DNA of 64,000 nucleotides from Tenodera sinensis. Its lineage: Eukaryota > Arthropoda > Insecta > Mantodea > Mantidae. The notes under the pieces are model-generated. The model was not told the DNA's origin. It was given only the letters and a program-made list of their open reading frames with translations, and searched no databases. How positions within the stretch are numbered: position 1 is the stretch's first letter; every line of letters starts with the position of its first letter. The DNA lies in the NCBI GenBank assembly GCA_030765045.1, contig CM060967.1, forward strand, positions 22,419,284-22,483,283, read 5' to 3'. Positions 35,625 through 47,342 of this stretch are shown here, one piece after another. A program made the translations under genes and the position numbers.

Positions 35625-36458
35625 GTTGATAAAGCCATGTGAATGTACTACGCATTTATGTTTCAAACATAGAAAATTGAATGAATTGTTCGTAATTGTT
35701 TGTCGAAGCGGGAGTAGTGAAAGAAATGTGATTGTGTTTTACTAAAGAAAAATGAGTAGAAAAACCATGTGAATGTTATACGTTGCACTTATATTTCAAG
35801 TGTATGTAAAAATGTGTGGATTGTTTCCAGAAGAGGGAGTAGTATGTTAGGTAAAAGAAAAGGGAGTAGAGAAAACCATGTGAATGTAATACACGGCGTG
35901 GTACAATGGATTGCATAAAAACCTTCGCCATGAAAAAAATTAGGTATGTCAGTTTTCATGACGATCGGTCAACCTGTTTTGGAATTTAATCACTATTCAA
36001 CATAAGATACGTGTAGGCGTTGGTATGTATGAAGTTGATAAACCATAGGGAATAACATGTGAATTGTTACGTAAAACAAAAGTGAGTAGAGAAAGTAGTA
36101 TGAATGTAACACGTTGTATTTGCTTGAAACATATAGCAAATTGTATGAATTATATGTTGAAGGGCGAATACCGAAAGAAGACTGATTATGTCTCGTAAAG
36201 GAAGAATTAGTGGTGGAAATCGTGTGAATGTAATACGCTGCATTTATATTTCAATCCTAGAATATTATATGAATTGTATGTTGAAGGGCAAACAGAGGAT
36301 ACATGAATGCGCTACGTAAAAGAAAAGCGAGTATAAAACCATTTGAAAGTAATATATTGTGTAGTAAAACTGTTACCATAAAAACTCTCCATGAAAAAAA
36401 TACATGTACGTGCCGAATTTCGCGGTGATCGGTTAAGCAGTTTTCGAGTTTAACTGTT

Positions 36459-36535
<77 letters not shown>

Positions 36536-37370
36536 TTCAAGTTGTATAGATGATATGAATTGTTTGTAGAAGAGTGAGTGGAGAAAGACATGTGAAGGTG
36601 TTACCCAAAAGTGAGTAGAGTAAACACTGTGAATGTAACATGCAGTATTTCTATATCAAACATGCACAAAATTGTATGACTTATTTCTAGAAGAGTAAGT
36701 AGAGAAACAGTTATGAGTGTGTTACCCAAAAGCAAGTAGAGAAAACAGTATGAATGTAATGCGTAGCATTTCTATTTCAAACATACAGAAAATTGCATGA
36801 CTTCTTTGTAGAAGAGTGAATAGAGAAAGAGACGTGAATGTGTTACCTAATAGTGAGAGGAGAAAACAGTGTGAATGTAATAGCATTTCTATTTAAAATA
36901 TACAGAACATGGTATGACTAATTTTAAAAGTGGGGATAAAAGTGTTTTTTGGTGCAAAATCACGTTTTTTATGGAAAATTATTTATGGAAGGGTGAGTAG
37001 AGAACGAGATGCAAATGTGATACCTAAAAGTAAGTAGAGAAACCACTGAGAATGTAATATGCAGTATCTCTATTTCAAACTTACAGAAAATTGCATGACT
37101 TAATTGTAGAAGAGTGAGTAGAGAAAGAGGTGTGAATGTATCACCTAATAGTGAGAGGAGAAAACAGTGTGAATGTAATAGCACTTCTGTTTCAACCATA
37201 CACAACATGGTTTGACTTATTTTAAAAGTGGGGATAAAAGTGTTTTTCGGTGCAAAATCACGTTTTTTATGGAAAATTGTTTATAGAAGACTGAGTAGAG
37301 AAAGAGATGTGAATGTGTTACCTAAAAGTGAGCAGAGAAAACACCGTGAATGTAATATGCATGTATACAG
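35625..37370 (+). repeat. Satellite-like tandem array with HINE-end-like units
   Basis: Repeated units built around GAGTAGAGAAA then GTGTGAATGTAATA, with spacers such as TTTCTATTTCAAACATACAG and AAAATTGTATGACTTA. Clear unit starts occur near 36562, 36688, 36808, 36985, 37107 and 37285. The last four form a higher-order period of about 299 bp (177 + 122) through an inserted GTGGGGATAAAAGTG segment. More diverged units fill 35625-36360. An (AT)n tract (36460-36531) interrupts it, preceded by a CGGTGATCGGTTAAGCAG motif that is echoed at about 35963. Confidence 0.7.
36460..36531. repeat. (AT)n microsatellite
   Basis: About 70 bp of alternating AT inside the tandem array. Confidence 0.97.
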
Positions 37371-37863
37371 AAATTTAAATATATATATGAGACATCTCTG
37401 TTGATGCTCAATCACTTAATACTAATATGTTTATTACAGTTTGTTAATCAGACTTATTGGCCTTTTGTTACTTTTAATGCTATTTTGGTGACCTTGAACA
37501 TTGTTGCAAATATTGGTTTATACTTGTTTGTAGAATTACAATCGTTGTAATTCAAGAATGTCGAGTTATTTAGTTGCTGGAGCGACAGTAAATAAGTAAA
37601 TGTGTAAGCAAATAAAATTAAAGAGTAAGGATTAAAAATGAGTGGTAATTACGAATGCTCCGCCATCTCTACACAGACGATGGATGCAGAATGAACTGAA
37701 CGGCTCCCTAGTGGCATCTGTCAGGCATTTATGGAAGCAAGTGTGGACTGTTGAAGCTTTGATCTGCTGTCACAGAAGCCTAGCACTAGGGTCTCTGTAT
37801 ACTTGCGTCCCCCCCCCCCAAAAAAAAAAAACCACACCAATGTAGTATGTTGTATGTTCCGCC
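37371..37863. other. Unassigned spacer
   Basis: Contains a C11-A12 homopolymer junction at 37809-37831. No gene recognised. Confidence 0.45.
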
Positions 37864-37865
37864 TA

Positions 37866-38564
37866 TGTTCAGAAATGCACTGTTTGGACGCTGGAGAACA
37901 TCGAAGTTTGAAAACGAGCGTTTGTGACAATTTGTTAACATTCATTTTAGTATCTTAATACGGAAGGTATGCAACCCTTTAGCCACCTGTGTACTGGAAT
38001 GAACATCCTGTGCATATGCTAAACTCCTCCATAGAGTCCTTGGTGCACATTCTACTGCGATACTTGTGTAGTTTTCAAGACAGTAACGTTTTTAAACGCA
38101 GTGTGATAAGTACCAATACACAGCTGCTGAAATGGTCGATTTAAGCTCCAGTAAACGTTGATGTAAATGTGTGGAATCACCTCAACGCCGCATATTCAAA
38201 TCAATGGATTGGTAGAGATGGACCAGTTCCATGGCCAGCGCGGTCGCTAGATCTGACACCTGTCGACTATTTTCTGTGGAGTTGTATGGAGAGTATGGTG
38301 TATGTCACTCCTGTAACGTCAGAGGAGGACCTTATGGTTCGAGTCCACGGAACGATTGAAAATCTCTAAGACAACTGCACGTATTGGGTCATGTACATGA
38401 GGCTCAGCACTACCAATGTAGGCTATGCAAAGACGTAGCAGGTACACAGTACGAAGCCCGTTTGTAATATAGACCGCTCGATGTTGGCTTTATTGACGAA
38501 ATGTGAACTATACCCATCTCACACTTCAATGTGCTACAGCGTCCAAACTGTGCATTTCCGGACA
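37866..38564 (+). mobile_element. IS630/mariner-like (SETMAR-type) DNA transposon remnant with TIRs
   Basis: Terminal inverted repeats of about 46 bp lie at 37866-37911 and 38519-38564, each containing GTTTGGACGCTG and roughly 39 of 46 positions identical. Between them lies the tail of a transposase. The total of about 700 bp is too short for a complete transposase, so this is an internally deleted copy. A related relic lies at 28380-28537. Confidence 0.7.
38169..38369 (+). pseudogene. Transposase C-terminal fragment (DDE, SETMAR/DUF4817-like)
   Basis: The frame reads W-I-G-R-D-G-P-V-P-W-P-A-R-S-L-D-L-T-P-V-D-Y-F-L-W. This is the hallmark block around the last catalytic Asp of this IS630-Tc1-mariner branch, where the usual form is RSPDLTPLDFFLW. 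It is followed by a typical V-Y-V-T-P-V-T-S-E-E-D-L segment. The preceding catalytic Asp blocks are absent. A TAA at 38368-38370 ends the frame early. It would have acted in the nucleus on the element's own TIRs and is now non-functional. Confidence 0.75.
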
Positions 38565-39827
38565 GGGGTTTCTATTTGAAAACCGATCAGTTTGCCATCC
38601 CGCACAAAATACTGAGCGTATATACCTGTATAACTTTCCGATATAGACCGAACCACGAGGTACCTATCTCCTAACAGTTTCGTCGCCATTTGATCAGGTA
38701 GGATAAAATAAGGAGACGGAGACGGAGACGGAGGTGGGGGCAATGGCGGAGGGGGGAGATGCGTGGGAGAGAAAGGGAGGCACGAAGATAGAGAGAGGGA
38801 CAGGTAGGTGCGGAGGGAGAGGGGGTATGACAGTTTGTACACTAACGTTTTTTGAAATAATTATAAAAAGCCATGATCATTGTTGATAAGATTTCTTCAG
38901 TGGTCGAGTTTTGGTCAAGCGCTTTCGCTCGTTGTCTTCGTCTACAAAACGAAATTTCAGACTTGTTTTCGAAGTTTCGTAAGAGCTTAGCAGAATTTTT
39001 CAACAGTAAATGTTGTTACTTGGCGGTTTTTTCTATATAACAAATGGTGTTTGAGGATCAAGGCGTTTCCAACTTTTGAATGACCCTATATCTACGCTCG
39101 GAAGTAGTAGGGTCAATGGATCGTGTTAGTGCAGAAGAAAATCCATTCTACCTTACACCAAACTTGTTTTTCTAGAGGCGCCGGGCTTGAATCTTTCATA
39201 AGGGAAAACAGCCACTTGGCTGACAGGGCTGAACCGAAACAAGAAAACTCTTATAAATATTGTGAACACCAAATGTATCTTGCATCAGCCTGGAGAAATT
39301 TTATTTCACAGCCCACACATGATATTTAGTTTAAATTAGGTTTCTACAGCCACTGTGGTTAAGGGTACCTTGGAACTCTACAATACTTATGGAACCCAGT
39401 AATTATGATAAATACGTATTCTGATATACTTCGTTATATGTTTTAAAAATCACCTGTCAACAAATCACTTTTCAATACAGACTTAATCTTCCGCGTATGA
39501 AGCACTGTCCAACAATGATAGGAACTATAGTTGGTCTATATCTGAGAATTTGTTCATTATTTGGCAAAGTATCACATCTATGATGTAAAAAAAGTATTCG
39601 TCGATACGACGATTTTGTGTCATTTTCTCCTTTCTCCAGTCTCGATCTCTTTGAAGGTATTGCTGTTTCGAGCAATCTTGATGAGATTCTATCCTTGACC
39701 AAATTAATTCGTCAAAATTGTCACGCAAGTCTTTCATGCTGTTTTTGAAGTCATTGATTTTTGTTTGCAGAAAGCAATATCTAACATCTTTTTCTGAAGG
39801 ATGCTAAATAAAGAATCAGACCAAAAG
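38565..39827. other. Unassigned DNA
   Basis: 38698-38830 is purine-rich (GGAGACGGAGACGGAGG), reading as low-complexity Pro/Ser on minus. The remainder is unrecognised. Confidence 0.45.
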
Positions 39828-40671
39828 TAAAAATTTGATGTGTTACACTCACATGGCTTTCTCTACTCTTGTACTAACCATTCTTACAAACTCTTATTTC
39901 TCTATCTTCTTCGTGTTAATTAAGATAAACATTTGTACAACTTATTGCTTATTTCCTTGTAGGTGCAAGGGGAATATTAGAATACAGCAGTCTTTGTGCG
40001 ATAGTCAAATGTTTGAGATTCTGTTGTCTTTCCACACTTAACGTATAAAAAAATGAACAACGATGTTCCATTTCACGAAAGTTTTAAGTTTTCCGAAATT
40101 CACACACATAACAAGGAATATCTCCGAAATGGTTCACGCTACAAGAAAATGTATTGAGACATAAATTGTGTATTTTAGCAAGATATACATTTTTTGTGTA
40201 GTATAATTTGGTCTATCTCTAACGGTTTACCAGTTATGCAAAAGTCGTCCAGAGTAAATACGACTACAGGGGCTATAGCCAGAAAATTTAAGATATACAT
40301 TTCATTTGTCATCAAAATATCTCAAATATATGACATTTTAATCAAAATCGTTAGAGCCATTTTCAAGAAAATAAAATTTTCGAAAAATCTTCCATGTAAA
40401 GGGTAGTGTAGGGTGGAGCTATTTTCTTCAAAATCTCCTTGTCGCATCCTTGAAAGACATTAAACTTAAATACCAACTTTGGTTTTTAACGAACTTTTCG
40501 TTTTTGAGCTAGTCTGTCCACAGACTGACAGACTGACACACAGACACACACACGGACCTTTTTCTAAAAATGGATTCAGGGGATCTCAAAACATATTTCC
40601 GGTGAAATCTTGACATCGAATTTTTGGGTGGAATACAATACTTCTACTTATCAGTAGAGAAAGTGAAAATC
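39828..40671 (-). mobile_element. HINE-like element, copy 14 (full length)
   Basis: Well-preserved reversed copy of about 844 bp. ATTTGATGTGTTACACTCAC starts it, GACTGACAGACTGACACACA is the microsatellite, and TCAGTAGAGAAAGTGAAAAT ends it. Confidence 0.83.
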
Positions 40672-40935
40672 TGAAATCAATTCTAAAGCATTGACATGTC
40701 AACTTTTTCTTGAGATTATTAGGAAGAATATTTATATACGTTTATGATTTCATAGTAATACCCCTTTCTGGAAGCAAGAAGGTTTTGCACAGGACGTTGC
40801 TCTTTTGTCTACGGTTTATCTCATTAATTTTATCATTTGTTATAATTGTGCCCCGATTGCATACAAAGAATTTCAGGATCGAGTCTCTCTGGTTTTCTGT
40901 ATTCCTGTTGTACACGCCATGAAATGTGTAATGAA

Positions 40936-41016
40936 ATAATTTCTGCAAACGTTTATCTCAACTAAAATGAAGTAGATAGGAAGATTAGAGTTTGCAAGAA
41001 TTGTTTGTGGTAAGAT
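40936..41016 (+). mobile_element. HINE 3'-end fragment
   Basis: AATAATTTCTGCAAACGTTT then ATCTCAACTAAAATGAAG is a forward penultimate block. It fades before the sub-terminal repeat. Confidence 0.5.
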
Positions 41017-41839
41017 ATAGTCGGTTAAGCAAGACATATAATTTATTATAGTTATGTCCTTGAAACAATCCGCCATATGTCTCCATTTTATGACATTTTC
41101 TTTGTTTCCTTATGTTGGCTATCTCGTTCGCTATACATACCTCAATTTCGTTTAAAAACGCTACTGCTTCTGATTAGCGTTTGTCACGTAAGGTAACCCA
41201 CTTCTCTTCTGCTCTTGAGTTAATCAGATAAACGCATCATGGCAGCTATAAAACCTCGCTTTTACGACCCATGGGTCTTGTTTACAAGAATGAAGTTTTC
41301 CATATAAGAATTTTATGATGTGTACCGATAAGAAATCAGCCTACCCAAGGGAAAGCACGGTTTCATTCTGCATGGTTACGAGAAAGGCAGTTAAAATGCA
41401 AAACTTAATTTAAGTTTTCTCTTCATTAAATTATTTTCAATCTAGAGTGATGTAACTTTGTAATATCAGCCAAGTTTTGTGATACTGAACTCTAGAAACT
41501 ATGGTTAATAGGATGCTGGGTCATAAAATATCATATGTTTACAAGGGGATTCAGAGAATCTTGCCAAATGTACACAACCGGGAAATATTGATTGCTAAAT
41601 ACGGATATTTTCATTGGTGGTTAGCAGTTCCTCCTTATAGAATAAGAAGTAAATCCACCTTGAAATTATATTTCGATAAAAATCCACACTATAACCTGAT
41701 ACAACTCTTGACTCACCCTCAGCAAAATCAAAAGGGCTCCGATCGCATATATACAGTTCAAACGCAAAGGGCAGTGTTGGATTTCTTTAGTGCTACCAGA
41801 TTTTATTTCTCGTTTGAGCTTTCCCTTTGTTCCCTAACA
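41017..41839. other. Unassigned DNA
   Basis: A 122-codon plus frame (41501-41869) runs into the next HINE copy and has no recognised domain. It is not called as a gene. Confidence 0.4.
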
Positions 41840-42421
41840 GTATCTAGAGGAAGCATTGTATTTCACTAAAAATTTGATGCTGATATTACAGTGGAAACAC
41901 CGTTTTGAGACTCCCGGAATATAAAAAAGAAAAGAAAAAAAAAAACTTTTAGGAAAACATCTGTGCGTGTGTCTGACTCTCTGCATATGCGTCTGTTTGC
42001 GAATAACAGAACAAAAATGCACACCATTTAAGTAAAATACATTTTCTAAACATTCGCGAAATAGTTATAGGGTTGAAATTAAAAATACACAATTTATGTC
42101 TGAATAAATTTTCTTATAGGGTGAACCATTTCGGAGATATTCCTTGTTATGTGTGTGAGTTTCGAAAAGCTTAAAACTTTCGTGAAATGGAACATAGTTG
42201 TTCATTTTTTTATATGTTAAGTGTGCAAAGAGAACGGAATCTCAAAGCTTTAAAGCATTTGACTATCGCACAAAGCCTTCTGTATTGTAATATTCCCCTT
42301 GCACCTACAAGGAAATAAGCAATAAGATAATTTGTACAAATGTTTATCTCAACTAACACGAAGAAGATATAGAAATAAGACTTTGTATGAATGGTTAGTG
42401 CAAGAGTAGAGAAAGTCACAT
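41840..42421 (+). mobile_element. HINE-like element, copy 15
   Basis: Forward copy with a diverged 5' block and a well-preserved 3' half separated by a deletion near 42030-42085. It breaks off exactly after AGAGTAGAGAAAGTCAC, so the hairpin is missing. Confidence 0.72.
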
Positions 42422-43160
42422 CATGTTTTATCTGTTCTTGTTATTTATTCCCTAGATCAAGTAGGGTCTCTCAGGCCCCGTTATACTGTCAGCAGCTTCT
42501 GCGGATTTTCCTAAATTGGACGGCGTTTGTCGTCGTATTGGACGCAGTTTCTCTTTGGACCGCATATACATAACACTGCTTGGAGACTTCGACTCCCAGA
42601 GCAGTAGAACACATGGAGTCAGGTAACAGAAATTTGTTGAGGTTTGTGTCTGGGGCTGTTAGAAACAGTTGACGATATCCACACCCAGAGGATAACGTAA
42701 GTTATCCACACCATCCCTCCACATTTCAGACTGCTTTTGGAGCAGAGTTCTGTGGCCACGTGTGCGTTAACCCTACATACAGTGTGTGGTTCAAGGAGAT
42801 ATACGTTTATACCATAATAAGATTATTTTTATATCTTCTATGAGGCAGGCGTAGAAAATAGAGAATTGTGCAAATAATAATTTATGTGACGTGAAAGATA
42901 TCGGATGTTTAGGTTAAAGAATACTGTCAAGACAGTCCAAATTTCCATTTATTTATAGGATACAGTCTTAATTTAATTTTATACAAGTTTTAGATTTTCA
43001 TCTTTGATAATAATTTTTTTTCTATTGCAGGTGAGTACATAATCATTGTTTTGGTGGTGATCGTGGAGAATCCTGGACAAAGAACAGGTATAGTAAAATT
43101 ATAAATTACCGTTCCTATTTTAAATTAAGTTTGGAATCTTCGAGTTCAGGGGTAGACAGC
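42422..43160. other. Unassigned DNA
   Basis: Nothing recognised. Confidence 0.4.
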
Positions 43161-43570
43161 ATAAAATTAGCAAAAACTAATAGAGGACAGTCCATTAGAA
43201 CAAATAAAGCACTTGCAATGAGTAGGTTGATTCTAAGAAATCCCAAATTCCAGGAAATTTGCAGAGTAATACATGGAACCTTAAAAATAAAACAAGAAAA
43301 GAGATAAATTTGAGGTTATATTCAGTAAAGGCTTTACCATATTCTATGGAAATGAGGCATGACCTCTTGCAATAAAACATCAAAGTAAAATTCTGGCTCT
43401 CGAAATGAGATTTTTACGCGCGGTCAAGGAATGTACAAAAGAGGAAAATTTTTGCAACGCAGAAATAAAAGAAGAGCTAGGAGTTCGAGTAACACAAGAT
43501 CATAGAGGGAAAATAGGTGAACTATCTATTGCGAATTCCTAAACCAGTTACCAACTGGATATAGGATATC
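43161..43570 (+). pseudogene. RTE-type LINE C-terminal remnant
   Basis: From 43387 one frame reads I-L-A-L-E-M-R-F-L-R-A-V-K-E-C-T then A-E-I-K-E-E-L-G-V. This matches the conserved tail of RTE-like endonuclease-RT proteins, where E-M-x-F-L-R is followed by an E-L-x-V block. Just before it, P-Y-S-M-E-M-R-H resembles the decayed Y-G-S-E-x-W block, ended by a stop. The RT core is absent. It is opposite in strand to the larger RTE remnant at 24.6-25.4 kb. Confidence 0.6.
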
Positions 43571-45413
43571 GTATCTGACTCACTAGATTAGCATCCGTTT
43601 TCTAATTGCCTATAGGCTACGAAAGTGTTTCAGCGTTTCCTCGGTTTGTAAACACAGGCGACATACAGGTTGTGTTTGAAATAATCCCATAGTTTTCAGG
43701 TATTTTCTAACTTATCCATGTCCAGTTATGAAGCTAATAACTCGTCTAATCATGTATTTGGTTTTTCAGCCTGATAAATGACTTACCTACTTAGTTTTTC
43801 ACACGACTCATTGTTTTCCTGTAGAGTTTATCAGTAAAAATTAGTTTCCACATCTTTACGGTTCTATTTTAAACCAACATTTTAGCAGCTTTTCTGCAAC
43901 CTAACTGCTTACACCACAGTCAGATTTTTGGCGATTTACTCATCGACTTCTCATTCCCAGCAATGTCAATATGTCCACCGCAGTTCTACGGTATTACAGG
44001 AACAGTTAAACATCAAGTTTAAAGCGACAGAGACAACTTTAAAGATTTAAAATCATATCACAACAGAAGATAATGTACAAAGCCCATGAGTAAACTTCAT
44101 ATATAATATTGTTGCGTCGGCTGTGACGAAAGAGTCTACGTCATAGAGATGACTTTAAAAAGTGCCGCGTAACGGGAAAGACTGGAAGCTTGAAGAAAGT
44201 GTTCTTGCTAAGTTTGTTATTCTATGGCAGTTAGTACGGGGTTATGCAAGTTTCCTTAGTTTTTGTGTGTAAAGAAAGAGTAAGTATTGTGTTATAGTTG
44301 TCACATGTTCATACTGTTTGAGTGATAAAAGATAACAAATAGCGTCATTTTATTAAATAATGTCATGTACTTGACCAGCACCATTAAGCTGTACCATAAT
44401 TCAACCTCCGTAAACCACTGGGAGAGGAAATAAAGCAAGGAAACGCACATAATAAATTTTCACTGATATGTCCCCATATTAACACGCATAGCAAATGGCA
44501 TAAGTTTTTTGTTTCTCCTTTTATACCGCCTTTAACCACTACGCTAAATCTTAACTCCAGATGTTATTTTAAAAAATGTAAACCAAAATGAACAGGTTTA
44601 TACATTCCTTATTTAAGAGACAAATTAGGGAAGTTATTGGTCTACTTTTTGGTGCACATGGAGTGGTTACTAAGTTTATTGTTGATATGCTCCGACTTTT
44701 TGAAATATTGACATTGGTTTACAAGTTATTCTTTGTCCAATCATTTGTATACTACACTAAATGAAATAAGTAATTCTAAATTGGGTGGCTGTCCTATTTT
44801 CAAATTTTATAATAATCTTGTATATTATTACAATTTATCCATCAAATATCTATACATTATATGTTTTTATGCATTATTAGTGATATTTATAATTGCCGTT
44901 TTGCACAAATTTATTACCAGGCTGTGCTTTTATAGCAACCCTAAAACAGGACTCTCGTTGACTTTCTAAAGATAAATATTTCGTTCGAAAGATTATTTTG
45001 AACCAAATAAACTTAGAGTTTTAGTTCGTAAAAATCTTAAATTAGATGAAAGGTAGAACTGTAACTGAAAAATTCAATGCTACAGCCAGTCCTTCAATCC
45101 AGGGAAATGGTATAAATCTGCAACTTACCAATCTAGCTCTTAACTTAATCGTCTTCATCTCGAAAACAAAAATATTCGTCCTCCTATTGAATTGTATCTA
45201 CTCCGCGCCATCCGCCTCTGACTAGCAGGTCTCGTAGTGCTTGCCTTCGTCAGTGGAGGAGGAAAATAACATGTATATGGGAAGCGAGCGACCCAATATA
45301 GGTCTGCTTATAAGGAACAAAATCTCTTCTTTTCTTCCCTCCCCGGTGTTACGTCACACGACTCTTATTACATACATGTAATTAAATTGGCTGACCCTGG
45401 TGTACTGGTCCAA

Positions 45414-45486
<73 letters not shown>

Positions 45487-46275
45487 TGTGCAGTTGGATA
45501 ATAAAGTTGCAGTTTCTAGTGCTGCACAATTTTCTAAACGAAGAGCAAACCTCGGACTGCTTCTGTTCCTCGAGGGAAATACCTTTCGGTGTTTACAAAC
45601 GAGTTAGTCAGTGGCATTTCGTAATCACACTTCCGCAACTGAGCTGCAAACAGCTTTGTTCACTGATAGTGTTTTGTTCCTGTAAGTATGCCCTTCTCAT
45701 TGTTTTTGTGTGTCCTATTACTCTTTTATTTAAATTATACAGAGTGTTCCAAATTTATGTATACACGCTTTGGAATGTTATTTCTTAGGAACGAAATGAG
45801 ACAGAAATACAATTTTTGTTGTGCATGATCCAGAAGGCGCTGGAAAAGCATAGAAAAACACGTTCATCGTTCTACATATATTTATAAATAAAGATGGCGA
45901 TGAGATGAACGTACTACTTAGCCAAGCGACGAGGTGTCTTGACCTTGATTGCAGGGCGCTGTGATCGCTTGTTATCTTGTTTACAGCGAAATGCCAGTAA
46001 CTTGGCGTACAATCAGTAATTGCAATTGAAATATCTCGCGCTTGCCGAGATAAGACCTTGCTGTCCTGAAGATATTATTACATCTTAACATAGTGCACAT
46101 ACACTGTATGGCCGCGTTTGTGCGATAAGCTCACGTAAACAACTCAGTAGTTTTACAATCTTTCCGACACGTCTCATAGCTTTGCTAGGCATTAAGTGGT
46201 AACTGAAGTGGTATTTGAAAGTGGAGAATTGTCAATGTTGGAGGTTTGAACTTCGGACACCAGCACCAACAAGGA
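43571..46275. other. Mostly unassigned AT-rich DNA
   Basis: At 45741-45775 AGAGTGTTCCAAATTTATGT looks like the outer end of a DNA transposon, but I found no inverted partner. A (TG)n array is listed separately. Nothing else is recognised. Confidence 0.4.
45417..45490. repeat. (TG)n microsatellite
   Basis: About 70 bp, with one TTG interruption near the end. Not embedded in a recognisable HINE. Confidence 0.96.
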
Positions 46276-46365
46276 CGGAGCCGTGGGTCAGTGATTGGAG
46301 CGTTCGCTTGTCACCAAAGCGGCTCGGGTTCAATCGCAGGGACGCACATGTGGTATTCGTATACA
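46276..46365 (+). mobile_element. tRNA-derived SINE head
   Basis: A-box-like GTGGGTCAGTGATTGG and B-box-like GGGTTCAATCGC, then GCACATGTGGTATTCGT. That last word also follows the head of the SINE at 57745-58030, so the two are probably related. Confidence 0.6.
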
Positions 46366-46838
46366 TTTTAATCATCATCGTCATCCAATCCAAGGCCACC
46401 TGTTTTTCAATGATTCAAAGATCATCTCTGTCAGGATGGTATAGGAACTTGACTGAGAAGTCTGTTATGATTCAATCCTACACAGCATACGGTAATTGTT
46501 TATAAACCGGGAGGTTGGTTGTAATTTCAGTTCTTGCATCATAACTTAATTTCGTTTGCGGTCCATGCAAATATAATTGCTCTCATAAATCTCACTTTAC
46601 TGGCCGTAATTCCGCTGTAATATCACTTGGAAAACGCAGGATAAGACTAGTTAAGGCTTTATAATATGATATACAAAATCGCAGCGGCACTTTTAAGAAA
46701 ATAAGTAAATAAAATACTTCGACCTAAAGAGTAGGCTGAAATAGAGTCGTATCCTTACAATACATTGAATTTAAAACCCAGGTTTCGTATTTAATACATT
46801 TTGCTTTCTCTACTACGTATAGTAAAGTAGAGGAAATA

Positions 46839-46842
46839 ATAT
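46839..46842 (+). repeat. 4-bp target duplication ATAT, left
   Basis: Repeated at 47339-47342. Confidence 0.75.
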
Positions 46843-47338
46843 TGTCACCGCGCTCGGCGCATCTAATTGCCGACAACAGCAGTGTCACCCATCGCATTAT
46901 TGTCGGCACTACTGCAAAGGAGCCGAAGGAAAGAGACAGAGAATGGCCGCATTGTTGGGGCGCTTGCCGAAAGAGAGAAAAGGATAGAGACTTCGGGAGT
47001 CTTCTGCTTTGTATTTCACCGCAATAACTGAACTTTCCAGAATAGTGCCTGGGAGATATATATAGCGGTAAAGTGCGACAGACGGGCGGACAGACGTATG
47101 TGAAGCGTTGAGTAGTCGTGCCGACGGAAAGGACAGACGTATGCGAAGCCTTGAGGAGTCGTGCCGACGGAGAAGGGACAGTTGTTGTGTTACTAGTTCG
47201 GAGCCGTGCTGTTGGTGAATGGGAAAAGACTTTCTTACTGTTGCAACTAGTGTAAAAAGTTACTGTTTACGGAAATAAAAGTGTTTCTTTATCTAGACTA
47301 CATCTGTCGTCTTTACTTTACACCCCACCAAAGACACA
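46843..47338 (+). mobile_element. Solo LTR, 496 bp
   Basis: Starts TGTCACC and ends GACACA (TG...CA). It is flanked by ATAT on both sides inside a HINE, and the HINE supplies the empty-site alignment. It contains a TATA-like GATATATATAG near 47053, a polyadenylation signal AATAAA at 47274-47279 and two tandem 43-bp units (47088-47174). No internal coding region is present, as expected after LTR-LTR recombination. A 4-bp duplication fits the gypsy/Ty3 group, though the orientation and family are inferred only from promoter-like signals. Confidence 0.75.
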
Positions 47339-47342
47339 ATAT
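47339..47342 (+). repeat. 4-bp target duplication ATAT, right
   Basis: Matches 46839-46842. Confidence 0.75.

Noticed and set aside
36562..37370. CRISPR array
   Set aside because: Units are over 120 bp with diverged repeats and no spacer structure, and the genome context is eukaryotic.
41501..41869. 122-codon plus frame
   Set aside because: Its C-terminal end is HINE sequence and the rest has no recognised similarity.
45741..45775. DNA transposon end (AGAGTGTTCCAAATTTATG)
   Set aside because: No inverted partner found in the window.
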